From NCBI RefSeq assembly GCF_003628555.1, contig NZ_CP021731.1:2666001-2730000 (forward strand): a DNA stretch of 64,000 nt. The letters run 5' to 3'. This DNA comes from Azoarcus sp. DN11 (GTDB lineage: Bacteria > Pseudomonadota > Gammaproteobacteria > Burkholderiales > Rhodocyclaceae). Positions 35,480 through 48,326 of the stretch are shown piece by piece (the stretch's first letter is position 1; every line of letters starts with the position of its first letter). Both the position numbers and the translations under genes were made by a program. The notes beneath the pieces were generated by a model. It was not told the origin of the DNA. It made no database searches and saw nothing but the letters and a program-made list of their open reading frames with translations.

Positions 35480-37060
35480 TCAGAGCGCCACGCGGCGCAT
35501 CATGACGAAGAATGCGGCACTGAAAAGCGCCGACAGGGGCACCGTGAGCAGCCACGCCACCGCAATGCGCATCAGCTGCTTGCGCGTGACAAGTTCCTTG
35601 CGATAGACCTCGCGCAGTTCCCTGCGCTCCCGCTTGGAAAAATTTGCCGGGTCCGTCTTCTGTTTCGAACGCGCCTTCAGGTCGGCCAGCATGGCCTTCT
35701 TTTCCGGAACGCCGGCGCGCTCGAAGCGGCGGAGGAAATCGTCGATTGCCGCCTGGTCCCCTTCGGGATGCTGAGCCTTCATGTACACGAGCATCCGCTC
35801 GTGGTGCCCCTTCAGGTACTCGCGCAGGAAGCCGACGCCGATGACGCCCCCGACCGCAATATGTGTCGAGCTCACCGGCAAGCCGAGCACGCTGGCGGTG
35901 ATCACGGTCACGGCTGCGGACAGTGCGACGCTGAACGCACGCATCTGGTCGAGTTCGGTGATCTCCTCCCCGAGCGTGCGGATCACGCGCGGACCGAACA
36001 GCGCGAGTCCGACACACAGGCCCAGCGCGCCGGTCGTGAGCGCCCAGAATGGAATCGGCGTCATCGGCGACACCGCACCATCCCCGCGGGCCAGCGAATC
36101 GATGATCGACGCAAGCGGCCCCACCGCGTTGGCCACATCGTTGGAACCGTGCGCAAAGCACAACAGGGCCGCGGCAAAGCTCAGCGGCAGGTTGAACAGT
36201 CGATTCACCCCGGACTTGGTATTCGCGATGATGTAAGCCGGACGCGACAAGGCGCGCTGCACGAGGACGAATACCGGCCCGGCGGCCAGGACGCCACTGC
36301 CCGCGGCCAGGGGGAAGTCCGCGGCCCATGCGCTTCCGAAGCCCTTCATCAGCAGGAACGTCCAGAAGGACCACGCCATGAATGCCACGAGCCCCGGCAA
36401 GGTCCGCCGCGCCGCGGCAACCATGTCGGCCTGATAGGTGATGCGGCGCTTGATCAGGTACAGGAACAGCGCGGCGAACGCTCCCGCCAGGAGGGGCGAC
36501 ACGACCCAGCTCGCGACGATCGTACCGACGACCGGCCAGTTCACGATGTCCGTCCCGACCGCCGCCACGCCCGAACCGAGCACCGCGCCGACGATCGAAT
36601 GCGTGGTCGATACCGGCATGCCGAACGCCGTCGCGACGTTGATCCACAGACCGCCGGCCAGCAGCGCCGCCATCATCACCCAGACCATGGTTTCACCGTC
36701 GCCGATGCGCGCCGGATTGATGATGCCGCTGCGGATCGTCACGATCACGTCCCCCCCGGCGATCAGCGCGCCGGCCGCCTCGAACACCACCGCGAGGCCC
36801 AAGGCTCCGACCAGCGTCAGCGCCCGCGCGCCCACCGCCGGCCCGACGTTGTTCGCAACGTCGTTGGCGCCGATGTTCATGGCCATGTAGCTTCCGAGAA
36901 CGGCAGCGATCACCAGCAGGACGCCGCCGTCGGGACCACTTTTCGCGGCCGCGTACAGCATCACCCCGACGACGAAGAGCATGGTCATGCCCAGGCGCAG
37001 CAACTCCGCGTGCCCCTGTCGCGTGGCCTTGTCGATTTCGTGGATGTGCTTGATGTCCAA
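35480..37060 (-). CDS. pit: Pit-family inorganic phosphate transporter
   Basis: The 526-residue carrier has about ten membrane helices in two inverted halves, each with the family signature: GANDVANNVGPAVGARAL near residue 64 and GSNDVANAVGPLA near 313. Each half also has a S-T-T/S-H motif (PVSTTHSIVGAVLGSG and PVSSTHIAVGGVIGVG). A charged cytosolic segment rich in Lys/Arg (about 430-495) precedes the last helix. Pit carriers import metal-phosphate by proton symport. No PhoU-like regulator accompanies it. Confidence 0.93.
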   Translation of the reverse strand: MDIKHIHEIDKATRQGHAELLRLGMTMLFVVGVMLYAAAKSGPDGGVLLVIAAVLGSYMAMNIGANDVANNVGPAVGARALTLVGALGLAVVFEAAGALIAGGDVIVTIRSGIINPARIGDGETMVWVMMAALLAGGLWINVATAFGMPVSTTHSIVGAVLGSGVAAVGTDIVNWPVVGTIVASWVVSPLLAGAFAALFLYLIKRRITYQADMVAAARRTLPGLVAFMAWSFWTFLLMKGFGSAWAADFPLAAGSGVLAAGPVFVLVQRALSRPAYIIANTKSGVNRLFNLPLSFAAALLCFAHGSNDVANAVGPLASIIDSLARGDGAVSPMTPIPFWALTTGALGLCVGLALFGPRVIRTLGEEITELDQMRAFSVALSAAVTVITASVLGLPVSSTHIAVGGVIGVGFLREYLKGHHERMLVYMKAQHPEGDQAAIDDFLRRFERAGVPEKKAMLADLKARSKQKTDPANFSKRERRELREVYRKELVTRKQLMRIAVAWLLTVPLSALFSAAFFVMMRRVAL

Positions 37061-37114
37061 CTGCAGGCCCGTTATACGGCAGAAAAGTCGTTCATTTTAT
37101 AAGACATACGCATT

Positions 37115-37471
37115 TCACAGGCGATCGTATTTGTCGGACCTGCCGCGCGCCTTCTCGACCGGATAACGTTCCGCGTTGATCTGCATCTTGCGCCGTGCCG
37201 CGTCCGCGAGGTCGATGTCGAGCACATCGGCCAGGCGCACTAGGTACAGCAGCACGTCGGCCAGCTCCAGCGAAACTTCCCCGCGCGTCGCCTGCGGCAG
37301 TGCCACCGACTCCTCGCCGCTCAGCCACTGGAAGTGCTCGATCACCTCCCCCGCCTCGCCCGCCAGTGCCATCGCCAGGTTCTTGGGCGTATGAAAGCGC
37401 TCCCAGTCGCGCTCGCGGGCGAAGGCACGCATCGCGTCGCGCAGCTCGCCGAGGCTGTCCCGTTTGCTCAT
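37115..37471 (-). CDS. MazG-like nucleotide pyrophosphohydrolase
   Basis: A 118-residue all-helical protein with the metal-binding pattern of the MazG/dCTPase (RS21-C6) group: E-x-x-E in AGEAGEVIEHFQWL and E-x-x-D in SLELADVLLYLVRLAD. Such enzymes remove non-canonical or excess (d)NTPs; (d)CTP is common for this short type. Its ATG overlaps the stop of rlmJ by four bases. Confidence 0.88.
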   Translation of the reverse strand: MSKRDSLGELRDAMRAFARERDWERFHTPKNLAMALAGEAGEVIEHFQWLSGEESVALPQATRGEVSLELADVLLYLVRLADVLDIDLADAARRKMQINAERYPVEKARGRSDKYDRL

Positions 37472-38313
37472 TCGATGTGATGCTCCAGGTCAAAGCCCGC
37501 GTCGCCGTTCTCGCCGAGGGCGCGCACCAGCCACGGCATCACCGACTCCAGCACCTGCGGCAACACCCACGGCGGATTGATGATATAGAGCCCGCTGCCG
37601 AACATGCCGAAACCGTCGCGCGCCGGTTTGCGCACGGCGAGGCGCACGTCGAGCCAACTTTCGGCGCCGAGATCGGCCAGGCGCTCCGGAAGCTGGCGTG
37701 CCTCGGGCCGAGCGAGCATCGGATACCAGACGGCGTAGGTTCCGCCGGGGAAGCGCCGGATGGCGTCGGCGACGGTATCGACGACGCGCCGATAATCCTC
37801 CTTCACCTCGTAGGGCGGATCGATCAGCACGACCGCCCGCCGTACCGTCGGCGGCAACAGGCCGCGCAAGCCGCTGAAACCGTCGGCCTTGCGGATCAGC
37901 ACGCGCTCAGTGTCACGCGCGAAGGTCTGCCCGAGCAGCGCGACGTCGGCCGGATGGAGTTCGAACAGGCGCATCCGGTCCTGTTCGCGCAGCTGCGTCA
38001 TCGCCAGCGCCGGCGAGCCCGGATAGAAAGTCAGCCGTCCGTGCGGATTGAACTGGGCGACCGCGTCGATGTAGGCGCGCAAGGCCTCCGGCAGGTCATC
38101 GCGGCCCCAGAGACGCCCGATCCCGCCGGCGAACTCGGCATTCTTGCCCGCCTGCTCGCTGTCGAGTGCATAGCAGCCGGCACCGGCATGCGTGTCGATG
38201 TACCACCACGGCTTGTCCTTGCGGTTGAAATAGCGCAGCAGTTCGATCAGGACGAAGTGCTTGAGAACGTCGGCGTGGTTGCCGGCATGGAAGGCGTGGC
38301 GGTAGCTGAGCAT
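37468..38313 (-). CDS. rlmJ: 23S rRNA (adenine-2030-N6)-methyltransferase RlmJ
   Basis: The 281-residue enzyme starts with LSYRHAFHAGNHADVLKHF, which is almost invariant in RlmJ, then has the cofactor segment IDTHAGAGCYAL and the N6-adenine motif IV D-P-P-Y (VLIDPPYEVKEDY, about residue 165). The insert helical domain of RlmJ lies at about residues 60-110. By family knowledge it methylates A2030 of 23S rRNA. It leads a two-gene operon with the MazG-like gene and is divergent from the carbonic anhydrase gene. Confidence 0.94.
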   Translation of the reverse strand: MLSYRHAFHAGNHADVLKHFVLIELLRYFNRKDKPWWYIDTHAGAGCYALDSEQAGKNAEFAGGIGRLWGRDDLPEALRAYIDAVAQFNPHGRLTFYPGSPALAMTQLREQDRMRLFELHPADVALLGQTFARDTERVLIRKADGFSGLRGLLPPTVRRAVVLIDPPYEVKEDYRRVVDTVADAIRRFPGGTYAVWYPMLARPEARQLPERLADLGAESWLDVRLAVRKPARDGFGMFGSGLYIINPPWVLPQVLESVMPWLVRALGENGDAGFDLEHHIE

Positions 38314-38411
38314 GAACGGTGCGGGTCGGGGTCAGGCGCCGAATGCTAACACCGCCTGCTATGATTGCGAGCTGCCGGCACGCATCGCCGGCCCCAAAGG
38401 AGAAAGGAAAA

Positions 38412-38960
38412 ATGGCGATTTACGCTCTGGGTGAACATAGCCCGAGCTTCGGCGAAGGGTGCTGGGTCGCGGACAACGCCACGGTGATCGGGCGCGTGGA
38501 AGCCGGATCGAACGTGAGCGTCTGGTACAACGTCGTGATCCGCGGCGACAACGACCCGATCACGATCGGCGACAACACCAATGTGCAGGACGGCTCCGTC
38601 CTGCACACCGACGACGGCGTGCCGCTGAAGATCGGATCCGGCGTCACCGTCGGACACATGGTCATGCTGCATGGCTGCACGATCGGCGACGATACGCTGA
38701 TCGGCATCAACGCAGTCGTCCTCAACCATGCCGTGGTCGGCAAGAACTGCATCATCGGGGCCAATGCGCTGATCCCCGAAGGCAAGGTCATCCCGGACCG
38801 CTCGCTGGTCGTCGGTTCGCCGGGCCGCATCATCCGCGAACTCACCGACGAGGACATCGCCGGCCTGCGCACGAATGCCGCGAATTACGTGCGCAACTCG
38901 CGCATGTACGCTGCCGAGCTGCGCCACATCACGCCCGACCTGCCCAAGCGCCGCGACTGA
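38412..38960 (+). CDS. gamma-class carbonic anhydrase family protein
   Basis: A 182-residue left-handed beta-helix protein with many hexapeptide repeats (SVWYNVVIRGDNDPITIGDNTNVQDGSVLH). The three metal-binding His are present in the usual places (LHTDDG, VGHMVMLHGC). It matches the YrdA/CaiE/PaaY-like gamma-carbonic-anhydrase group, in which activity varies. A strong AAAGGAGAAAGG lies before the ATG at 38412. Confidence 0.92.
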   Translation: MAIYALGEHSPSFGEGCWVADNATVIGRVEAGSNVSVWYNVVIRGDNDPITIGDNTNVQDGSVLHTDDGVPLKIGSGVTVGHMVMLHGCTIGDDTLIGINAVVLNHAVVGKNCIIGANALIPEGKVIPDRSLVVGSPGRIIRELTDEDIAGLRTNAANYVRNSRMYAAELRHITPDLPKRRD

Positions 38961-39006
38961 GACCGGCGCCGCGATTTCGATGGGGAGCGCGCACGGCGTT
39001 CCCCGT

Positions 39007-39873
39007 TCAGTCGGCCGGCGCGTGGCGCGCGAGCCAGATCACCGCACCGAGGATCACCGCGCCGCCCAGCACCTGATTGACCTGGATTGCCTCGCCGAGG
39101 AAGATCGCCGCCAGCACGAAGGTCACGACCGGCTCGAGGGTGGACAGGCTTGCGGCATCGGCGGCACCGAGCTTCTGCAGGCCGACGAAGAAGCTCACCA
39201 TTGCAATGACCGTGGACACCACCGCGATCAGCAGCACCGCGCTCCACCCCATCGCCCCCCGCGGCCACGCGGCGCCCGAAACACCGACGACGGCACCGAA
39301 CACCACCGCAGCCGCAATCATGACGACCGTCGCGCTCGCCAGGGGCGCCTCCTGGCCCATGACGCGGGTGCCGACGAGGATGTAGACGGAATAGATCAGC
39401 GCCGCGCTCACGCCGAGGGCGACCCCCAGCGGGCGTCCGCTGAGTTCGCCGCCAATCGTCAGCGCCGTTCCCGCGAGCGCGATGAGGACTGCCAGCACGC
39501 GCCCCATCGTGAGCCGCTTCCGCAGGAATACCGCGCCCAGCATCGTCACGAGCACGGGATACAGGTAGAGAAGCAGCGCCACCAGGCCAGCCGATGCGAA
39601 ATTGAGCGCCTCGAAGAACGCGTAGGACTGGGCGACGTATCCGACCCCACCCATCGCAACGAGAACCGCCGCATTGCGGGCGGAGGGCCAGCGCCGCCGC
39701 GTCGCGAACATCACGGCGGACATCAGCGCGGCAGCGATCAGAAAGCGCAGGAACAATACCGTCACGACGTCCGCGCCGCTATCGCGGGCAAACCGGGCGA
39801 AGATCGCCATCGCACCGAAAGCCGATGCCGACACCGCCACATACGTCGCGCCGACCAGGCGCTCGTTACGCAT
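39007..39873 (-). CDS. EamA/DMT-family permease
   Basis: This 288-residue protein has ten membrane helices in two EamA repeats: ASAFGAMAIFARFARDSGADVVTVLFLRFLIAA in the first and VSTVIAMVSFFVGLQKLGAADAASLSTLEPV in the second, ending AIFLGEAIQ. This is the common drug/metabolite exporter type; substrate unknown. ATG 39873 has GGGGAG six bases upstream; a longer frame to 39966 has no such site. It is convergent with the carbonic anhydrase gene and divergent from the SIMPL gene. Confidence 0.86.
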   Translation of the reverse strand: MRNERLVGATYVAVSASAFGAMAIFARFARDSGADVVTVLFLRFLIAAALMSAVMFATRRRWPSARNAAVLVAMGGVGYVAQSYAFFEALNFASAGLVALLLYLYPVLVTMLGAVFLRKRLTMGRVLAVLIALAGTALTIGGELSGRPLGVALGVSAALIYSVYILVGTRVMGQEAPLASATVVMIAAAVVFGAVVGVSGAAWPRGAMGWSAVLLIAVVSTVIAMVSFFVGLQKLGAADAASLSTLEPVVTFVLAAIFLGEAIQVNQVLGGAVILGAVIWLARHAPAD

Positions 39874-40046
39874 TCGCTCTCCCCGCAAATCGTCAAGCTT
39901 GCCGAAGCCAGGCGGGGAGGTCAATGACGCGGGTCGCCCGCGCCCCGGCCACGCACTTACACACATTTACAACACATCGGCATCGGATGCTTGCCGTCGT
40001 GTGTCGGAGCGTTACACTTCGCGCCTTGAGGTCTTCCACACGGAAT

Positions 40047-40745
40047 ATGCTCCGACGCTGCTTCCTGATCTTCCTGCTGCCGCTGCTTGTCCCCGCCTGG
40101 AGCCACGCAGCCGAGGAAAAGACCGGCAGTGGGGCGACGACGGCAGAGCTTTCGGCCGATGCGAACCGGGCAGCCCCGAACGACCTTGCCACCGCGACGC
40201 TGTATTTTCAGGCGGACGACAAAAATCCCGCGCCCCTTGCACGGCAGGTGAACTCGGTGATTGCCGCGGCCATCGAGCAGGCAAAGGGGTATGCGAGCGT
40301 GAAGGCGAAATCCGCGGGCACCAGCACCTTCCCCCTCTATGGCAAGGAAGGACGACGGATCGAGGGCTGGCGCATGCGCTCGGAAATCCGGCTCGAAGGC
40401 CGTGACCTTCCCGCCATGACCGAACTGGTCGGCAAGCTCCAGGGGACGCTCGCGCTGTCGAGCCTGACGATGCAGCCCTCGCCCGAGACGCGCAAGAGCA
40501 CGGCCGACCTGGCCGCCGCCGATGCGATCCGCGCTTTCCAGGAGCGCGCCCGCAACATCGCCGCCACGCTCAACAAGTCCTGGCGCCTCCGTCACCTCGC
40601 CGTCGCCTATGGCGGCGACCCTCGCCCCGTCTTTCCGACCGCACGTGCAGCCACGTTCACCGCCGACGCGTTACCGCTACCCGTCCAAGCCGGAGAAACG
40701 GACATCGTCGTCACGGTCAGCGGAACCATCGAACTGACGGATTAA
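40047..40745 (+). CDS. periplasmic SIMPL-domain (DUF541) protein
   Basis: A 232-residue protein with a signal peptide (MLRRCFLIFLLPLLVPAWSHA, cleavage near residue 21) and a DUF541/SIMPL domain. Typical segments are AELSADANRAAPNDLATATLYFQADD, GRRIEGWRMRSEIRLEG, ALSSLTMQPSPETRK and AADAIRAFQERARNIAATLNKSW. SIMPL proteins lie in the periplasm or outer membrane; in other bacteria some are induced by oxidative stress, but the role is not settled. The ATG at 40047 was chosen because it opens the signal peptide. Confidence 0.85.
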   Translation: MLRRCFLIFLLPLLVPAWSHAAEEKTGSGATTAELSADANRAAPNDLATATLYFQADDKNPAPLARQVNSVIAAAIEQAKGYASVKAKSAGTSTFPLYGKEGRRIEGWRMRSEIRLEGRDLPAMTELVGKLQGTLALSSLTMQPSPETRKSTADLAAADAIRAFQERARNIAATLNKSWRLRHLAVAYGGDPRPVFPTARAATFTADALPLPVQAGETDIVVTVSGTIELTD

Positions 40746-40789
40746 CGCGGCACGCCAACGGCGACGCCGCTCGACACTGAAGAAACCTC

Positions 40790-41116
40790 ATGCACCTGAA
40801 TCGCCAATTCGCAGCCCTCTCCGCACTGCTCATCGGTGCCATTTCACTCGCTGGCACGGCCTGGACCCGCGATGGCTCGCATGTCGTCAGCTATGCCTGT
40901 GCCGGCGGCGAGCAATTCACCGTCGAGTACTTCGATGCGCACGTCCGCCTGCGAACCGGCGCAGGGGTCTTCGCCCTCGCCGGGAAACAGGTGAGCAGCG
41001 GCGAGAGATACACGGACGGATACACGGTCTTCACCGTGAACGGCAACCGGGCAATGCTCGAACGGCCGGGGCTGCCGGAGAGCACCTGCAGCCCCATGCC
41101 CAGGCCGTCTCTTTGA
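40790..41116 (+). CDS. MliC-like secreted protein (lysozyme inhibitor fold)
   Basis: A 108-residue protein with a signal peptide (LSALLIGAISLAGTA) followed by a short beta-barrel domain. VSYACAGGEQFTVEYFD, VRLRTGAGVFALAGKQVSSGERYTDGYTVFTVNGNRAMLE and a late Cys match the MliC/COG3895 layout, where the two Cys form a disulfide. MliC proteins block C-type lysozyme. The usual lipobox Cys is missing, so it would be free in the periplasm. It follows the SIMPL gene by 44 bases, probably in one transcript. Confidence 0.75.
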   Translation: MHLNRQFAALSALLIGAISLAGTAWTRDGSHVVSYACAGGEQFTVEYFDAHVRLRTGAGVFALAGKQVSSGERYTDGYTVFTVNGNRAMLERPGLPESTCSPMPRPSL

Positions 41117-41209
41117 TCACGGCGCACCCGGCGCCGGGTCGCGGGCCGGGGCGCTGGACATGTCGTGGCAATTTTCCTATCGTTGCGGGATAAAGAACGA
41201 GGGAGCCCG

Positions 41210-41752
41210 ATGACTGTCCGCAAGCTGCTTCAGGGTCTGGCGGGGTTCGCCGTCGCGGCACTCGTCGCCGCATGCGGCAGCGTTCCGCCCCAGCGGCCGG
41301 ACATCCCGTCGATACCGCCGTCATCGACAGGGCGCGCCGCCGCCGATTACTTCTTTATCGAAGATCCCGAATATTCGCGCGAACTGGTCATTTACGCGCT
41401 GGGGCTGCTCGACACCGGATATCGTTTCGGGGGGCGGAACCCGGAAGCCGGTCTCGATTGCAGCGGCATGGTTTCCTTCATCGTCGAGCAGGTATCCGGA
41501 CGCAAGCTCCCCCACAATGCCGCGCAGATCGCGGGCCAGACCCGGCCGATCAGCCTCACGGCGCTGCAGCCCGGCGATCTGGTGTTCTTCAATACGATGA
41601 ACCGGCCGTACTCGCACATGGGGATCTACATGGGCGACGGCAAGTTCGTGCATGCGCCTTCGAGCCGCGGGCGTGTCCGCGTCGAAAGGCTCGACAGCCC
41701 CTACTTCAAATCCAGATTCGACGGCGCCCGGACCCTCGCTGCCGAAACCTGA
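41210..41752 (+). CDS. NlpC/P60 family lipoprotein (peptidoglycan endopeptidase)
   Basis: The 180-residue protein has a lipoprotein signal (LAGFAVAALVAAC, lipobox Cys near residue 21), a Pro/Ser linker, and an NlpC/P60 domain. The catalytic triad is visible: Cys in GLDCSGMVSF, His in YSHMGIYMGDG and a third His in FVHAPSS. It should cut peptide stems of peptidoglycan in the periplasm. GAGGGAG lies before the ATG at 41210. It is convergent with ftsB, 42 bases away. Confidence 0.9.
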   Translation: MTVRKLLQGLAGFAVAALVAACGSVPPQRPDIPSIPPSSTGRAAADYFFIEDPEYSRELVIYALGLLDTGYRFGGRNPEAGLDCSGMVSFIVEQVSGRKLPHNAAQIAGQTRPISLTALQPGDLVFFNTMNRPYSHMGIYMGDGKFVHAPSSRGRVRVERLDSPYFKSRFDGARTLAAET

Positions 41753-41794
41753 GGCGGACGGCGCCAGCAAATCACGCAGCGCAGCCGACGACCC

Positions 41795-42085
41795 TCACTG
41801 CTTTTGCTGCGAAGAGTTCTGTGGGGTGTGGACGAAAACCTCACCGGGCTTGGTCAGCCCGAGTTCGAAGCGTGCGCGCTCTTCGATCGCCTCGTTGCCC
41901 GACTTGAGATCACGCACTTCGGCTTCGAGACCGGCGTTGCGCTGTTCCAGCGTGCGGTTCTTTTCGCGCTGTTCCTGCAATTGGCGGTCGACATCCCATA
42001 CACGCAGCCAGCCGCCCTTGCCCAGCCAGAGCGGGTACTGCAGTGCTGCCACCAGCAGGACGAGGATGACCAGGGGCCAACGCAT
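41795..42085 (-). CDS. ftsB: cell division protein FtsB
   Basis: A 96-residue bitopic membrane protein: short basic start, one membrane helix ([19 protein letters not shown]) and a periplasmic coiled coil ([32 protein letters not shown]), then [18 protein letters not shown], the FtsB C-terminal signature. FtsB joins FtsL and FtsQ in the divisome. ATG 42085 was chosen over TTG 42091. It sits behind eno, as in many proteobacteria. Confidence 0.93.
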   Translation of the reverse strand: MRWPLVILVLLVAALQYPLWLGKGGWLRVWDVDRQLQEQREKNRTLEQRNAGLEAEVRDLKSGNEAIEERARFELGLTKPGEVFVHTPQNSSQQKQ

Positions 42086-42113
42086 ACGCAACCAACCTTG
42101 CCTTAACCAAAAG

Positions 42114-42140
42114 AAGGCCGGCGAATGGTTCGCCGGCCTT
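42114..42140 (-). terminator. eno-ftsB intercistronic terminator hairpin
   Basis: A perfect 12-bp stem (AAGGCCGGCGAA at 42114-42125 with TTCGCCGGCCTT at 42129-42140) closes on a three-base loop. On the minus strand it is followed by CTTTTGG, a short T-run, so it can end or attenuate eno transcription before ftsB, 54 bases after the eno stop. Confidence 0.75.
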
Positions 42141-42194
42141 TCGTGTCGTACTTGTGCGGACGGCCCTCGCAGGCCGTCCCGTGGTGCGTAGAGT

Positions 42195-44379
<2,185 letters not shown>

Positions 44380-44390
44380 TCGCAACTCCC

Positions 44391-46136
<1,746 letters not shown>

Positions 46137-46144
46137 CTAGGCGC

Positions 46145-47275
46145 ATGACTGACGCGATCCGGTGCGAAGCGCCCGCTGAAGGGCGTCGCGTAATCCTTTT
46201 CGGCGCCTTCGATCGCCACAACTTCGGCGATCTCCTGCTTGCCCGATGTGCCGCAGCGGGCGGCTCCGCGGGGTGCGTGTTCGCCGGCCTTGTCGCGCGC
46301 GACCTGAGCGAATTCGGGGGTTTTCGCACCGTGCCGCTCGCCGCCGCCATCGAGCGCTACGGCAACGACGAGGCGGACTTCGTGCATGTGGGGGGCGAAG
46401 TGCTGACCACCACCGCGTGGGAAGCGTCGGTCATGCTGCAGCGCGCCGAGGACGTCCCGCGCATACTGGCCGTCCACGACTACTCCGATACCGCGCGCGA
46501 CGAGTGGGCGGCCGCATGCCTCGGCACCGCCCGCCGCATCCCCTACGTCGTTGCGAAGGACGATCTGCCCCGCGCCTGGCGCACGCACTTTCGCGGTGTC
46601 GGCGGCGTGGCGTTCGATGCGCTCCAGGCAGCGGACAGGCATGAAGTGCTGCGTGCCCTCGCGGGCGCGACGACGCTCGCCGTTCGCGACCGCAGCACCT
46701 TCGAAGCCCTTCGCCGCGCCGGGCTCGATGCCGACCTCGCGCCCGACCCGGCCATCAAGACCCCGGCTCTGCTCGGCGACCTGATCCGGCAACGCGCACG
46801 ACAGGGCGAAGTCGCGTCGCTCCAAGGACGCATGCAGTCGTGGATGGCCGTCCAGCTTGCGGCGGAATGGGGAGACGATGCGACGCTCGAAGGCGTTGCG
46901 CAGTTACTGCGTGCCGAAGCCGAGGCACGCGGAAGCGGCATCGTGCTGTTCCGGGCCGGACTTGCGCCGTGGCACGACGACCTCGAAACGCTCGGGCGAC
47001 TGGCCGATCGCCTGGCAGCCAGGGTGCCCGTCGCGCTGTTCGAATCTGCCCACGTGCTCGACATCTGCGCCCTGCTCGCCGGAGCGAGCACCTACGTCGG
47101 GACGAGCCTGCACGGCTGGATCGTTGCGCACGCGTTCGGCGTCCCGGCGCGCAGTCTCGTCCACGGTCCCAGCGACAAGGCCGCGTGCTATCTGGACACG
47201 TGGTGCAGCGTGCCACGCCAATGGCGCACGACGGGCGAATCCGTGCCGCTTTTCCCGCGCACGGTCAGCGGATGA
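46145..47275 (+). CDS. polysaccharide pyruvyl transferase family protein
   Basis: The 376-residue protein starts VILFGAFDRHNFGDLLLARC, contains HVGGEVLTTTAWEAS, and ends with AGASTYVGTSLHGWIVAHAFGVPARSLVHG, the two conserved halves of the polysaccharide pyruvyl transferase family (CsaB/WcaK type). Such enzymes add ketal pyruvate from PEP to sugars of exo- or cell-surface polysaccharides. No glycan genes adjoin it, so the acceptor is unknown. Its last 11 bases overlap the convergent isochorismatase-like gene. Confidence 0.82.
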   Translation: MTDAIRCEAPAEGRRVILFGAFDRHNFGDLLLARCAAAGGSAGCVFAGLVARDLSEFGGFRTVPLAAAIERYGNDEADFVHVGGEVLTTTAWEASVMLQRAEDVPRILAVHDYSDTARDEWAAACLGTARRIPYVVAKDDLPRAWRTHFRGVGGVAFDALQAADRHEVLRALAGATTLAVRDRSTFEALRRAGLDADLAPDPAIKTPALLGDLIRQRARQGEVASLQGRMQSWMAVQLAAEWGDDATLEGVAQLLRAEAEARGSGIVLFRAGLAPWHDDLETLGRLADRLAARVPVALFESAHVLDICALLAGASTYVGTSLHGWIVAHAFGVPARSLVHGPSDKAACYLDTWCSVPRQWRTTGESVPLFPRTVSG

Positions 47276-47813
47276 AGTCGCGATTCACTTCGCGGAAAAG
47301 ATCCGTACCGCCGCGCTTCAGCCATTCGAACGCGACCATTTCGCGCGACACGATCTCGATCCCGTGGCCACGCATGCGCGCGAGTGCGAGTTCGCGGTCG
47401 CTGGCCCGACGCGAGCCGGCAGCGTCCGCGACGACGAACACATCGTGTCCGGCCCAGCGCAAGCCCAGCGCGGTCTGCTGGACGCAGACATGGGACTCGG
47501 TGCCGCAGACGATGATCTGCCGGCGGTCGTCGATGGCGGTGCCCTTCAGGCAGCCGTCGGCTTCGGCGGAGAAAAACTCCTTCGTGACGAACTGCGCCCC
47601 GACAGCGACCGCCGCGGCCTTCACTTCCGCCACCGTGCTGCCGATCTTTTCCGGGAAGTGCTCGGTCACCACGACGGGCACCCCCATCCGGCCCGCCACG
47701 CCGGCCAACCAGGCACAGTTGCGCACGACCGCGTCGCCGTCGTCGATCGCCGGTGCGAGACGCTCCTGGACGTCGACGATCAGGAGGACGGACTTTTCGC
47801 GGTTCATCAGCAT
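47265..47813 (-). CDS. isochorismatase-like cysteine hydrolase
   Basis: A 182-residue protein with the family's catalytic set: Asp in LLIVDVQERL, Lys in FVTKEFFSA and Cys in GTESHVCVQQTALG, with the cis-peptide before VC. The group includes YcaC-like hydrolases, nicotinamidases and N-carbamoyl hydrolases; I cannot pick a substrate. ATG 47813 has GGAG seven bases upstream. It is followed, 69 bases upstream on the same strand, by the thioesterase gene. Confidence 0.88.
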   Translation of the reverse strand: MLMNREKSVLLIVDVQERLAPAIDDGDAVVRNCAWLAGVAGRMGVPVVVTEHFPEKIGSTVAEVKAAAVAVGAQFVTKEFFSAEADGCLKGTAIDDRRQIIVCGTESHVCVQQTALGLRWAGHDVFVVADAAGSRRASDRELALARMRGHGIEIVSREMVAFEWLKRGGTDLFREVNRDFIR

Positions 47814-47882
47814 ATTCGGGCTCCGATGGGATGTTCCGGCGTGCGGGGCACGATCCGGCGGCAATGACGCAACAATGATCGA

Positions 47883-48287
47883 TCAGAGCATGCCGCGAAG
47901 TCCATCCGGAATGGGGACGGACTTGTTGGTCGCCACGTCCGTCCACACGACTTTCGAGGCGCCTTCGGCATACAGGCGCTCGTCGCCCTCGACGAAGATC
48001 TCGTACCAGGTCATGACACTGCTGCGGCCCGGCATGCCGGCATAGACCTTGACGATGACCGTCGCCGGGTAATTGACCGGGAGCAGAAAGGTACAACTGG
48101 CGTTGATCACGACCGGACCCTCGCCCCGGTTGGGATCCACCGCGAAGCCGAGCGTCTCGATCCATTCGACGCGAGCCTGTTCGCAAAAGCGGAAGTACAC
48201 CGTGTTGTTCACGTGGCCGTAGTAGTCCATGTCGCCCCAGCGCACCGGGATACGGGTGGTATGAACCAGCTTGCGCTCCTGCTCCAT
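47883..48287 (-). CDS. acyl-CoA thioesterase (4HBT hotdog family)
   Basis: A 134-residue hotdog protein with a complete family motif: IPVRWGDMDYYGHVNNTVYFRFCEQAR (catalytic Asp in the D-M-D position), then CTFLLPVNYPATVIV and SVMTWYEIFV. It hydrolyses acyl-CoA or hydroxybenzoyl-CoA type thioesters; chain preference is unknown. ATG 48287 has AGAGGAAG ten bases upstream. It is divergent from etfD and shares the 20-bp palindrome at 48327, so joint control with beta-oxidation electron transfer is likely. Confidence 0.9.
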   Translation of the reverse strand: MEQERKLVHTTRIPVRWGDMDYYGHVNNTVYFRFCEQARVEWIETLGFAVDPNRGEGPVVINASCTFLLPVNYPATVIVKVYAGMPGRSSVMTWYEIFVEGDERLYAEGASKVVWTDVATNKSVPIPDGLRGML

Positions 48288-48326
48288 TCGATCGCTTCCT
48301 CTTGGTTTGGCTCGACAAGGCACTGT

